In this document: one piece after another, positions 52,667 through 60,743 of the stretch | Numbering within the stretch: position 1 is the first letter of the stretch | How the letters are laid out: each line of letters starts with the position of its first letter | Assembly (NCBI RefSeq): GCF_018476905.1 | Contig: NZ_JAHCVK010000003.1 | Coordinates: forward strand, 62,001-126,000 | DNA from: Geomobilimonas luticola | GTDB taxonomy: Bacteria > Desulfobacterota > Desulfuromonadia > Geobacterales > Geobacteraceae | Direction of reading: 5' to 3' | Length of the DNA stretch: 64,000 bases | Made by a program: the position numbers and the translations under genes | The notes under the pieces: model-generated | What the model was told of the DNA's origin: nothing | What the model saw: only the letters and a program-made list of their open reading frames with translations | The model's database searches: none

Positions 52667-52795
52667 GTCGAAGCGTCCTTTCGCTCCCCGCGGGGGGGGA
52701 TCGGCCGGGTTTCGCGGAGAACCGGCCTGCATGAGGGAACTATCCGCGACGGGCGTCGCGGACAGTCTTTAAGTCTAACAGCTGGCGGGTAACTG

Positions 52796-53953
52796 TCAAA
52801 AGCTTTTGCCCCAGTCCCGCATGCAGAGGAGCCGGGGATTCTCCACCCCCCTGGACTGGATGAGGACCCTGAAGGTGTCCCCCATGCCGCCGTCGGGGAG
52901 AAGCAGCTTCTTCAAAGCCAACCGGTGCCTGATCCGCTCCGGCTCGGTGGTGGCCTTTGCCTCCAGGGCCAGGAGCTCCTCCATCATCCCCGCCCCCATG
53001 AGAAAGCGGTACTGCTCGCCGAACCAGACATCCTGAAGTCCCAGTTCGGCGCCACGCAGGCTCAGGCTGGTGAAGTCCACATGGCTCGTGATGTCCTGCT
53101 CGCCGGGGCGGATGTAGGGGTTTTCCTCGATGGTATGGCGGTGGTAGCAGAGGAGGGTGCCGTTGAGGCGATGGGAAGAGTAGAGTTCAGCGGCAGGGTA
53201 GCCGTAGTCGATGGTCATGACGAAGCCGCGGACCAGGGAACGGGCGACCCCGGCCAGCCAGTTGCCGGCCGCCAGGTTGATCTCGGCCCGCTGCCCCTCC
53301 ACCAGCCGGATGCCGATCCGGTCCAGGTAGGCCTGGAGATCCGGCGTGGATGGCGCTTCCAGCACTTCCGCCAGCTCGCCGTCCCGGGCGGTCACGTACA
53401 CCTCCCGCAATCCGTCGGCGGTCATTTCCACCATATGGGTCGGCAGGGCGTCGATCAGTTCGTTGGAAAGGATGCAGCCGGTGATGGCAAGATCGCCGGC
53501 GGCCAGGTCGGCGGGGGAGCTCCAGGCACCCCTGGCGGCATGCTCTCCCAGCATGAGGCGCTGGGCATCGGCCAGGGACGGCTCTGCCTCGATGAAGCGA
53601 TAGGTGAGGCCTGCATAAAGAGACGGAGCGAGCTCGGCAATGGCGCCGACGATATCACTGGCCAGGCGGCCGTTCCCCGCCCCGACTTCGACGATCTGGA
53701 AACCGGCGGGTTGCCCCATGATCTCCCACATGCGGCATATCTCCCGGCCGATGAGCCGGCCGAACACCTCGTGGACGTTGCTGCTCGTGTAGAAATCCCC
53801 CTCCGCCCCCACCTTGCGCCCCGGCGACGTGTAGTAGCCGAGACCCGGCTCGTAGAGGCAGGCGGCCATGTACTCGGCAAAGGTGAGCGGTCCCCGGGCC
53901 CCGATACGGTCGACGATAATCTTCAGCAAAGGTGTAGTCAGGTTCTCTTCCAC
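52796..53953 (-). CDS. MidA/NDUFAF7-like SAM-dependent methyltransferase
   Basis: A 385-residue protein of the DUF185/MidA family. In mitochondria the homologue NDUFAF7 dimethylates an arginine of respiratory complex I; bacterial roles are less clear. The SAM-binding motif is VEVGAGNGRLASDI (about residues 85-98). The conserved opening FAEYMAACLYEPGLGYYTS and GDFYTSSNVHEVFG mark the family. It begins at a GTG. It is a single gene beside the HAD operon. Confidence 0.88.
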   Translation of the reverse strand: MEENLTTPLLKIIVDRIGARGPLTFAEYMAACLYEPGLGYYTSPGRKVGAEGDFYTSSNVHEVFGRLIGREICRMWEIMGQPAGFQIVEVGAGNGRLASDIVGAIAELAPSLYAGLTYRFIEAEPSLADAQRLMLGEHAARGAWSSPADLAAGDLAITGCILSNELIDALPTHMVEMTADGLREVYVTARDGELAEVLEAPSTPDLQAYLDRIGIRLVEGQRAEINLAAGNWLAGVARSLVRGFVMTIDYGYPAAELYSSHRLNGTLLCYHRHTIEENPYIRPGEQDITSHVDFTSLSLRGAELGLQDVWFGEQYRFLMGAGMMEELLALEAKATTEPERIRHRLALKKLLLPDGGMGDTFRVLIQSRGVENPRLLCMRDWGKSF

Positions 53954-54096
53954 GGCATACCCCCGAAAGTCTTATTGTATAGAGCATTGCGGGTGGTTTG
54001 TCAACGTGCGGGGACGGGAGCTGTTCTTCCTCTCCAACATCCTCGGCGACCAGCCGGAGCTGTTCCCCGCGAGCTTTGGATGCTGGTGTGTCATGA

Positions 54097-55074
54097 TCAG
54101 TCGTTGCATCGGTTTATCAGATTGACGATCACCTTAACGATCGTTTCCTTCTCTTCTGGTTTGCTTTCGGCTATCAGCAGGGTCAATGCCACCAAGGCAT
54201 TGTCGGCCAGCCTTTTGGAGCCATCGGGGCGGTAGAGAATGGCGTTCATGCCAAGAAAGTAGATAAACAGGGCGGCGGCGATCCGCTTGTTGCCGTCGCT
54301 GAAAGCGTGGTTCTTGACGACGAAGTAGAGGAGGTTCGCCCCCTTCTCCTCAACGCTGGGGTAGAGCTCCTTGCCGTCGAAGGTCTGGTAGATGGTGCCG
54401 AGAGCACTCTTGAACCCTTGGTCCTTTTCCAGACCGAACAGGCCGTCGAACTCGCCTTTCATGGCATTGACGATGCCGATCCCCTCGGCGTAGTCGATGG
54501 AGTGCAACACCTGGCGGGTTGTTCCCTCGATGGCCAGGGTGCCGTGGTCGTAGCGGTCCAGAGTCGCCAGAGCATAGGCATAATCGTTGATGACCCGCAG
54601 GACATCTTTACCCGTGTCGCTCACTAGTTTCTGCGTCGTCAGGGTGCGCTCCAGCAACTCCATGGTCCGCCGCATCTCCTGCAGCTTGGCCGACTCCTCC
54701 CGCAACCGCTGCTCGTTGACCGTGTACCCCTTGACGATATGGTCGCGCAGCACCTGGGTCGCCCACTGTCGGAAGCGGGTCCCCTGCTGGGACTTGACCC
54801 GGTAGCCGACGGAGATGATGACGTCGAGGTTGTACATAGTCACCGGCTTGTCGGAAAAAGCAAAGTGCATATTTTGCACATTGCTTTTTTCATCCAGCTC
54901 CCCCTCAGCAAAAACATTACGCAGATGCTTGGTTATAACGCTTCGCTCACGCTGGAACAGCTCTGCAATTTGCTTCTGGGTCAACCAGACAGTATCGTGA
55001 TCAAGATGAACCTGGAGAGCTGTTGCGCCGGTCTCAGCCTGATAAATAACAATATCGCCCTTCTCGGAATTCAT
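54097..55074 (-). CDS. RhuM-family protein with C-terminal Fic domain
   Basis: A 325-residue protein. Residues 1-115 are the RhuM domain (WLTQKQIAELFQRERSVITKHLRNVF; ISVGYRVKSQQGTRFRQWA), likely DNA-binding. After a helical linker, residues about 160-320 form a Fic/Doc domain with the active-site motif HAFSDGNKR (256-264), intact for AMP or other nucleotide transfer. Such proteins are found in defence islands and pathogenicity islands. AAAGGAAAG precedes the ATG. It is divergent from the anticodon-arm array and the 59-residue protein that carries an S-x-x-x-E-G motif. Confidence 0.9.
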   Translation of the reverse strand: MNSEKGDIVIYQAETGATALQVHLDHDTVWLTQKQIAELFQRERSVITKHLRNVFAEGELDEKSNVQNMHFAFSDKPVTMYNLDVIISVGYRVKSQQGTRFRQWATQVLRDHIVKGYTVNEQRLREESAKLQEMRRTMELLERTLTTQKLVSDTGKDVLRVINDYAYALATLDRYDHGTLAIEGTTRQVLHSIDYAEGIGIVNAMKGEFDGLFGLEKDQGFKSALGTIYQTFDGKELYPSVEEKGANLLYFVVKNHAFSDGNKRIAAALFIYFLGMNAILYRPDGSKRLADNALVALTLLIAESKPEEKETIVKVIVNLINRCND

Positions 55075-55170
55075 ATCACTACTTTCCTTTGACTGTTTAG
55101 TCGCCGCTGAACTACCGAGTATTTCTCGGTCGTTCCAGTTTGTGCAAAAAATGCATCAAGTGAAAAGAGG

Positions 55171-55203
55171 TGGCAGCTATTTCCAAAATGGAAACTGTTG
55201 CCA
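55171..55203. promoter_or_regulatory. Symmetric 33-bp interrupted palindrome before the anticodon-arm array
   Basis: TGGCA (55171-55175) matches TGCCA (55199-55203) and TTTCCA (55180-55185) matches TGGAAA (55189-55194), around a central AAA, with equal four-base gaps (GCTA and CTGT). The exact two-fold symmetry fits a dimeric or tetrameric regulator between the two divergent units. An extended -10-like TGTTAGTAT (55208-55216) follows at once. Confidence 0.7.
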
Positions 55204-55218
55204 TTTCTGTTAGTATCC

Positions 55219-55375
55219 GAGCAACGGCCTTCTAAGCCGTGGGTTACAACACACCAGACTTAGGATCTGATGCGTAAGCCCGTCAGGCGCATAACCCGAA
55301 GACCAAGTCATGGGCACGCAAGATTCAGGTTCTTGTGCTCGTAAGGGACTTAAAATCCCTCGGTTCTACTCGGTG
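55219..55375 (+). ncRNA. Array of five tRNA anticodon arms without acceptor stems
   Basis: Five segments on the plus strand copy the anticodon arms of tRNAs. (1) Stem ACGGC/GCCGT, loop CTTCTAA at 55229-55235: Arg-UCU, preceded by a D-stem-like GAGC. (2) CAGA/TCTG, loop CTTAGGA at 55259-55265: Leu-UAG. (3) GG/CC, loop CGCATAA at 55288-55294: CAU (Met or Ile2), with U33 replaced by G. (4) CAAGA/TCTTG, loop TTCAGGT at 55324-55330: Leu-CAG. (5) AGGGA/TCCCT, loop CTTAAAA at 55349-55355: Leu-UAA. Loop starts are 29, 30, 36 and 25 nt apart. The three Leu arms keep part of a class II variable arm. Acceptor stems, T arms and CCA ends are absent, so these cannot be working tRNAs. Confidence 0.75.
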
Positions 55376-55394
55376 AACATGGTATGATTTGTTC

Positions 55395-55574
55395 ATGAAA
55401 AAGTCACTTCTTGAAACCAATCCTTATCTGAGAGATCCGGAAATGCGAAAGAAGATGATGCGCAGGTCAATCATCTCTTCCAGTGCCATTGAAGGTATTT
55501 ATATCACCGAAGAAGATTTGGATCGTTTCGATAGAGAAAAGGCCGAGAAAGAATCTTCTGATACTTCCCGCTAA
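55395..55574 (+). CDS. 59-residue protein with a Fic-inhibitor-like S-x-x-x-E-G motif
   Basis: A 59-residue charged, mostly helical protein starting 20 nt after the anticodon-arm array. It reads METNPYLRDPE-like near its start (LLETNPYLRDPEMRKKMM), then RRSIISSSAIEGIYITEEDL. The stretch S-S-A-I-E-G fits the [S/T]xxxE[G/N] helix that blocks the Fic active site in known Fic proteins and their antitoxins. I recognise no named family. Codon use is more AT-rich than average, and there is no clear ribosome site. The nearest Fic domain is the divergent RhuM-Fic protein. An inhibitor role is a hypothesis only. Confidence 0.6.
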   Translation: MKKSLLETNPYLRDPEMRKKMMRRSIISSSAIEGIYITEEDLDRFDREKAEKESSDTSR

Positions 55575-55654
55575 GACTCTCCCCCACAATCCCCCTTATT
55601 TCAGACGCCTATTCGCCCACAAATGCTCGTTGCTGGATCGTCTGAAGCAGTATT

Positions 55655-58060
55655 TCATCCAAGCACCACCACTAACTCCGCAACCACCCGCAACTCCTCC
55701 GCCTGATCCTTACTCAGGACAATCGGTTCATATCCTGGCAGATAACTGTCCGGTCGCAAAATGATTGATAAGTGCCGCCACGAACCATCAGCAAGGTTCT
55801 CCTTCGTACTCTCGTAAATTTTGACGGTGTAATGGCCGCTGGTATCAGTATCGGCAATCTCCCGATGCGAAGCCAGGACGACCTTGCCGTTACGTGAACC
55901 TGCTGAAGCGATTCGAAATAAGCACCACGCCCCATTTGGAATTCTCCTATTCATAGATTCACCCACTACTTGGGCAACAAAAAGACCCTTTTGTGAACGA
56001 AAAGCTTCCGGTAATTCTACCCATTCACAGTCGTCAAGCTGCTGCTCGTCACTGAACCCGCCGGCGGCGATCTTGAGGTCGTAGAGCGGCACACAGTTCT
56101 CGTACGGCCGTACTTCACCCGGCCCTAAACGGCGAAACGGCAGAACCGTTGCAGGTTCTTCATGTGCCGGCATCACCGGCTTCTCGGTGACCGCCTCCAC
56201 TGCCGGGACGGCCTGCATCCGGCCGGCGAAGAACCGGCGCGTTTCATCATCGACGAAGTAAACGTAGCACCCCTTCTGACCGCGGGTCATGAGGGTCCGG
56301 TAGGTGTTCTTGATGATGGCGTCGAGCCGTACTGCCCCCCCTTCGGGATCGTCCTTGAGCAACTTTTTCCACCCCTGAATGGACTTGTCCATTCTCGACC
56401 GCTCGGCCGGCCGGGTCAGCACGCGGCCGTCGCGGACGACGAGGTCCGGCCCGACGATGACGCCAATATAGTCTACCTCTAACCCCTGGCAGGTATGGAT
56501 GCACCCCACCTCACTGGCTGAGTCGGGTTTGATGATCCATGCCTGGCCGTCAGTCTCCAGGTTCCAGGTTGCTCGGTAGTCGCCGATGACTATGTCCTTC
56601 AGCATGGGATTCTTCTTACTGATCCAGTCCCAGCAGTAGCCGGCCACCATCCGCGCCTTGTTGCTTAGCTTGTTCTTCTCCCGGATCAGGTCGTGCAACT
56701 CCGCCGGGAAGTCGACGATGCGGAAGTCGTATTCACGGGTATCCAAAGTTTCATTTGCCGTCTCACAAATCTGCAGGCTGTTGTCGAGCCACGCCAGGTA
56801 GCCATTGGAACCATTGCACCGGAACTGGGATTCCAGGCTCACCTCAACGACCTCCGCACCGAGTTTCTTCGCCCAGGTGCGGATTGCCTCCTTGTCACCG
56901 ATATCCTTCAGGGTCACCTTTTGGTCTTCGTCGATGAAGAAAATACTCAGCTTACTGGCGCTGATGATCTCCTTGATCTGGTTCTCCCCCAGGTGGCTGA
57001 ACATGCCGGACTTCTCGTTCAGCCGATGCGCCTCATCAACAATGAGACAATCGAACGTATTGGGTGGAACCGCATGGAACGAACCCGAACCGGAAAACAT
57101 ATTGGAGATGCGTGTCTTCCTGAAGTGGCCGGTAAGTCGTGCCTCATAGACGAGCCGGGGGGCCGAGTTGCGGGTGACATACTGAACGACGTGATCCTTG
57201 CCGGTAAGCGACACTAGGGAATTGATCGCCACGACCGACTTGCCGGTACCCGGTCCCCCCTCGACGATCAGGACCTTCTTGTCACGCTCCGAAGCCTGCT
57301 CTGCCAGCCATTTCGCCTTCTCGAACACCATCTTCTGGTCGTCGATCAGGACGAATTCCCGGTTGCCGTGGAGCATTGACGCCAACTCGTCGGCTAGGTT
57401 CTTGGACGGCTTGATCTTGCCGTGCTCGATCCGGTACATGATCCGGGTCGTGTCGCCGTACCTGACGTGGGACTTGATGAACTGCTGCAGCTTCAGGGCA
57501 TCGGGCTTGAGGAAAACCGGTGCTTTTTTGAGGTAATCCCCGTAGAACGGATTGGTGATCACCCCGTCGTCTTCGTAGTTATGCAGGTAGGCGCACGGGT
57601 ACAGCCCTATATGCTCTTCCTGTACGGTCTGGTTGAAGTCTTCCAGCAGTTGCTTGTAGGACCATGCCTGGTAGGACGGGTGGAGGGTTTCGGCGGGACC
57701 GCGCTTGAACCGCGTGATGACGATGGCATCGCTCCGAGTCAACTCTGCTTTCTCCCACTGCTTCAGTTCGACGAGAATGGCCGACTCGCGCCGGTCCCTG
57801 TCCTGGCCGGTAAGGATGAAGTCGATGCGTTTGGAGGTCTGCGGGAGGTGGTACTCGATGGCAACGCCGGCATCAAAGGGAATCTCGTTGTCTCTCAGAA
57901 CTCGCTCCATGTACTCCAAGGAGCTCTTCCAAGAATGGATTTCAGACTTGCCGGTAGTCCTTCCCGTGGCTGACTCGAAGGCGCTATGAATGATGCCGTC
58001 GATATCGTTCGTCATCACATCATCGTGAAACCTGGCTTTAGTGGCGGAATAGACGATCAA
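55655..58060 (-). CDS. Nuclease-helicase (DUF2075 type) fused to an S24 peptidase-like domain
   Basis: An 801-residue protein with three parts. Residues about 45-130 look like a PD-(D/E)XK nuclease (D80, E98-L-K100). Residues about 230-640 are a DUF2075/superfamily 1 helicase with Walker A GGPGTGKS (268-275) and DEAH (342-345). The C-terminal 100 residues resemble LexA-type S24 peptidases: GESM with Ser702 and TVK with Lys747. LexA-like parts sense DNA damage or RecA, so the fusion may be a damage-gated antiviral effector; that is inference. It starts at a TTG after AGAGG, 29 bp after a MazG-like gene on the same strand. Confidence 0.82.
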   Translation of the reverse strand: MIVYSATKARFHDDVMTNDIDGIIHSAFESATGRTTGKSEIHSWKSSLEYMERVLRDNEIPFDAGVAIEYHLPQTSKRIDFILTGQDRDRRESAILVELKQWEKAELTRSDAIVITRFKRGPAETLHPSYQAWSYKQLLEDFNQTVQEEHIGLYPCAYLHNYEDDGVITNPFYGDYLKKAPVFLKPDALKLQQFIKSHVRYGDTTRIMYRIEHGKIKPSKNLADELASMLHGNREFVLIDDQKMVFEKAKWLAEQASERDKKVLIVEGGPGTGKSVVAINSLVSLTGKDHVVQYVTRNSAPRLVYEARLTGHFRKTRISNMFSGSGSFHAVPPNTFDCLIVDEAHRLNEKSGMFSHLGENQIKEIISASKLSIFFIDEDQKVTLKDIGDKEAIRTWAKKLGAEVVEVSLESQFRCNGSNGYLAWLDNSLQICETANETLDTREYDFRIVDFPAELHDLIREKNKLSNKARMVAGYCWDWISKKNPMLKDIVIGDYRATWNLETDGQAWIIKPDSASEVGCIHTCQGLEVDYIGVIVGPDLVVRDGRVLTRPAERSRMDKSIQGWKKLLKDDPEGGAVRLDAIIKNTYRTLMTRGQKGCYVYFVDDETRRFFAGRMQAVPAVEAVTEKPVMPAHEEPATVLPFRRLGPGEVRPYENCVPLYDLKIAAGGFSDEQQLDDCEWVELPEAFRSQKGLFVAQVVGESMNRRIPNGAWCLFRIASAGSRNGKVVLASHREIADTDTSGHYTVKIYESTKENLADGSWRHLSIILRPDSYLPGYEPIVLSKDQAEELRVVAELVVVLG

Positions 58061-58089
58061 TGCTTGCCTCTGTGAATTCTGATATTGGC

Positions 58090-58449
58090 TTAAAGCTTGG
58101 TGTATTTGGTATTTTTCCCTTTTGCCTTCTCTACGGGATATTTCCGTTCACTTTTCTCGATCTTCCGCAGCAAAGCCTTGGTTAGATCGATATCGAACCG
58201 CTGGGAGAAGCGAAGCAAAAAAAAGAGGACATCGGAAAGTTCGTCCTCAATCTCCTCTTTCTGCTGTGGATTGCTTAAAAGTTCCAGCGCCTGTTCTTCC
58301 GAAAGAAAGCGGAAATGTTCGAGCAACTCTGAAGCCTCCGTTATGACACCAATGGCCAAATCTTTTGGCCCATGAAACTGGTCCCAGTCACGTTCTTCGC
58401 AGAACTTCTGAACGTTAAGGGTAATCTCTTCGATAGTTTTCTTGCTCAT
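58090..58449 (-). CDS. MazG-like nucleotide pyrophosphohydrolase (RS21-C6 type)
   Basis: A 119-residue all-alpha NTP pyrophosphatase. The metal-binding acidic motifs are EASELLEHF (ExxE) and EEIEDELSDVLFFLLRF (ExxxD). Family members hydrolyse dNTPs or modified nucleotides such as dCTP derivatives. It lies 29 bp upstream of the nuclease-helicase gene on the same strand, so both are one operon. Nucleotide pyrophosphohydrolases are often found in defence gene clusters, where they may deplete nucleotides or signal molecules. Confidence 0.88.
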   Translation of the reverse strand: MSKKTIEEITLNVQKFCEERDWDQFHGPKDLAIGVITEASELLEHFRFLSEEQALELLSNPQQKEEIEDELSDVLFFLLRFSQRFDIDLTKALLRKIEKSERKYPVEKAKGKNTKYTKL

Positions 58450-58831
58450 GAATCAGCAGATCCTTTCCGCTTGTCCAGTCTCATCACCGTTCAATTCCAT
58501 TCCCAACTTCGAAGGGGAGAGATAAGTTCCTAAGAACGTACGTCGGTGGTCCAACAAGGTCCATTCTTGAACAAAAAAGCCGCTCCATCAGCTCTCATGC
58601 TGACACAGCGACCCTGTTAACCTGCGCTTCCGCCTTCCATCCACCCCTCCCGGGCACGACATGACAAAACCCTAACCTTCATACACCCCGAGAGACAGAA
58701 CTGTCAAGGGATTAAGGGCTGCAAGCATCGGGAATCTTTCCCCTTGAACATCTCACCAGCTTTGACTAGAGTGATATGAGCGACAGAAATTCGATGGTTG
58801 CCAGAAGTGAAACCGTCGCAGGAGTAGACCG
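58450..58831. other. Gene-free gap between the defence island and ygjV
   Basis: No open frame with a ribosome site, no hairpin terminator and no clear promoter is seen in these 382 bp. It contains the divergent control regions of the MazG-helicase operon and the YgjV-like gene. Confidence 0.4.
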
Positions 58832-59377
58832 GTGGAATTTTTCTCCCTCTCCCAGTGTGTGGGATATGTAGCCTTCGTTCTCGGCGTCATCGCCTTCTTC
58901 CAGAAGAAGGACCGCCCTCTCAAGTTCTACGTCGGCCTGGAAAGCCTCGCCTACACCGTCCATTTCTTCCTGCTGGGGAACACCCCCGCCGCGGCGAGCG
59001 CGCTGATCACCAGCGGCCGCTCGTTCCTGGCGATGAAGACCCGCTCCCTTAGCTTGACCGTCATCGTAATCGCCGCCAACGTCTCCGTCGGCCTTGCCCT
59101 TGCCGGAAACGGCACCGGCTGGCTGCCGGTGATCGGCTCGTGCATCTCTACCTATGCCATGTTCACCATGCGGGGCATTCCCCTGCGGCTGGCGATTCTC
59201 GTCAGCACCTTCTGCTGGCTGGCGAACAACATCATCAGCGGCTCCATCGGCGGCACCCTGCTCGAAGCCGTCATCGCCACCGTCAATACCTATACCATTG
59301 CCCAGATGTTCAGGTTATCCGCAAAAACCCGCGCCGAAGAACCAGCCGGGGAGCCCCTGCCTTTTACTAAGGGGTAA
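58832..59377 (+). CDS. YgjV-family inner-membrane protein
   Basis: A 181-residue protein with about five or six membrane helices. The N-terminal pattern (QCVGYVAFVLGVIAFFQKKDRPLK), a central VHFFLLGNTPAAASALITSGRSFLA and the C-terminal helices follow the YgjV family, whose function is not well established. It starts at a GTG that follows GGAG. It converges with the WYL regulator gene, with one base between their stops. Confidence 0.85.
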   Translation: MEFFSLSQCVGYVAFVLGVIAFFQKKDRPLKFYVGLESLAYTVHFFLLGNTPAAASALITSGRSFLAMKTRSLSLTVIVIAANVSVGLALAGNGTGWLPVIGSCISTYAMFTMRGIPLRLAILVSTFCWLANNIISGSIGGTLLEAVIATVNTYTIAQMFRLSAKTRAEEPAGEPLPFTKG

Positions 59378-59378
59378 G

Positions 59379-60377
59379 CTACCCCTTGCCGTACACCCCC
59401 GCCAGCTCCGCCGCGATACTCCCCATCTCCTCCCGCAGTTCCGCCGGTTCCAGCAGTTCGGCGTGGCGGCCGTAGGAGAGGACCCAGGCGACGATCTCCA
59501 TCCGCCCCCCCGCCTGGAAAGAGAGGACCACACTCCCCCCCTCTTCCTCCACCAGCCGCTGGGTCGGGTGCCAGAGCCGGTCCCGCACCATGTGGGCCAC
59601 GGTGGCGTCGAACCGGACCCGGACCGGCAGCGCCGCCTCATCCACTATGCCGAAGGCCGATTTCAGCTGTTCCTCCGGCCGGAAATCCTCGGGCATCTCG
59701 AAGCGCTCCCGCGTCACCTCCACCCTGGTCAGCCGCTCCACGGCAAAGGTCCGGAGCGCCTTGCGGTTATGGGCGTAACCGAGAAGGTAGAGCCCCCCCT
59801 TGTAGAAGAGGAGAGTATAGGGGTCAACCTGGTAGGAGGCCGCCCGCCCTTCCCCTCCTGCCCGGTAGCCGATGGTGACCCGGTACTGGTAGAGGAGGGC
59901 ATCGCGCAGGAGTTTCAGCTCTTCCGCCACCCGCCCGTAGTCCCGCGCCCCCTGGAGCAGCGGCAGGGACACCCGGGCGATCCGCTCCATGTGGGCCGCG
60001 TAGCGGGGGGGGAGGACAGAATTGACCTTACGGAACACCGCTTCCATGTCGTCCCGGAAGGGGGTCCCCTTGAGGAAGTCCAGCTGGGAGCGGAGAAAGG
60101 AGAGAGTGAGCAGCTCCTGGAGGGTGAAGTTGATGGGGGGGACGTCCTTGAAGCGGGTAAGGAAGCGGTAGACCTTGCGCCCCTCCTCCCATTCGGAGAC
60201 GAGGGGGTACCCCGCCTCCTGGATGGCATTCAGGTCCCGGTGGATGGTGCGCCGGTTCACTCCCCCCTCTTCCGCCAGCTCCTCGATGGTGATGCCGTGG
60301 CGCGCCTCGATGAGGCGGATGATGTCGTGCACCCGTCCCGCCTGGGAATACTTTTTCGCCGGCTTTCCCTTCTTCAT
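59379..60377 (-). CDS. WYL-domain transcriptional regulator
   Basis: A 332-residue regulator: an N-terminal DeoR-type winged helix (residues 10-70, ITIEELAEEGGVNRRTIHRDL), a WYL domain (about 140-240) and a WCX-like C-terminal part. WYL domains bind nucleic acid or nucleotide ligands and often control DNA-damage or defence genes. It lies near the defence island but is separated from it by ygjV, so a regulatory link is only a possibility. It begins at an ATG after a weak site, 70 bp after a minus-strand terminator-like hairpin. Confidence 0.88.
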   Translation of the reverse strand: MKKGKPAKKYSQAGRVHDIIRLIEARHGITIEELAEEGGVNRRTIHRDLNAIQEAGYPLVSEWEEGRKVYRFLTRFKDVPPINFTLQELLTLSFLRSQLDFLKGTPFRDDMEAVFRKVNSVLPPRYAAHMERIARVSLPLLQGARDYGRVAEELKLLRDALLYQYRVTIGYRAGGEGRAASYQVDPYTLLFYKGGLYLLGYAHNRKALRTFAVERLTRVEVTRERFEMPEDFRPEEQLKSAFGIVDEAALPVRVRFDATVAHMVRDRLWHPTQRLVEEEGGSVVLSFQAGGRMEIVAWVLSYGRHAELLEPAELREEMGSIAAELAGVYGKG

Positions 60378-60447
60378 TCGACCTCCCCGTCAACGCTGAA
60401 TTCCGTTTGCGACAGAATACTACCCTGTTTCACTCCCTGGCGGAAGC

Positions 60448-60471
60448 AAAAAGGCCGGCGGTCCGCCGGCC
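60448..60471 (-). terminator. Minus-strand terminator-like hairpin without an upstream gene
   Basis: Read on the minus strand, GGCCGGCGG pairs with CCGCCGGCC around a single base and ends in TTTTT. No minus-strand gene lies upstream, so it may be an attenuator in the leader of the WYL regulator or the end of a short RNA. Confidence 0.6.
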
Positions 60472-60580
60472 TCTCCCCTTGATGCGATGCATGTGGATTC
60501 CATCTCTTCATGGTGTATACTATGTGTTGCACTGTCGGGGGTTACTAAGGAACATGCTGACTTCTCGGCATCGTTTCTTC

Positions 60581-60652
60581 CCCCACCCAACCCTCCCCCG
60601 CTGGGGGAGGGCAAAGTGTTCTCCCCCCGGAGGGGGGAGGCAGGAGGGGGGA
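60581..60652. repeat. C/G-rich double-hairpin repeat
   Basis: CCCTCCCCC pairs with GGGGGAGGG (60591-60611) and CTCCCCCC with GGGGGGAG (60621-60639), leaving two adjacent hairpins with very short loops. The extreme strand bias resembles widespread C-rich intergenic repeats of bacterial genomes. There is no coding content. Confidence 0.6.
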
Positions 60653-60743
60653 ATACGAGTAGTCAGGTCCCTTCTGATTAACGCCAGACAGGTTTCCTCG
60701 GGTGGTTAACAACACGGAGCGTCTCCGTCTCAGGGAGGAGCAC

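Noticed and set aside
55303-55313. A possible sixth anticodon arm with loop AAGTCAT (GTC, Asp)
   Set aside because: The stem has only two pairs, U33 is missing, and the spacing to its neighbours (17 and 19 nt) breaks the pitch of the array. It is more likely variable-loop and linker sequence.
55219-55375. Degenerate full-length tRNA genes
   Set aside because: No acceptor stems, no complete D arms and no GGTTCGA T-loop motifs surround any of the five arms, and the spacing is too short for tRNAs of 75-90 nt.
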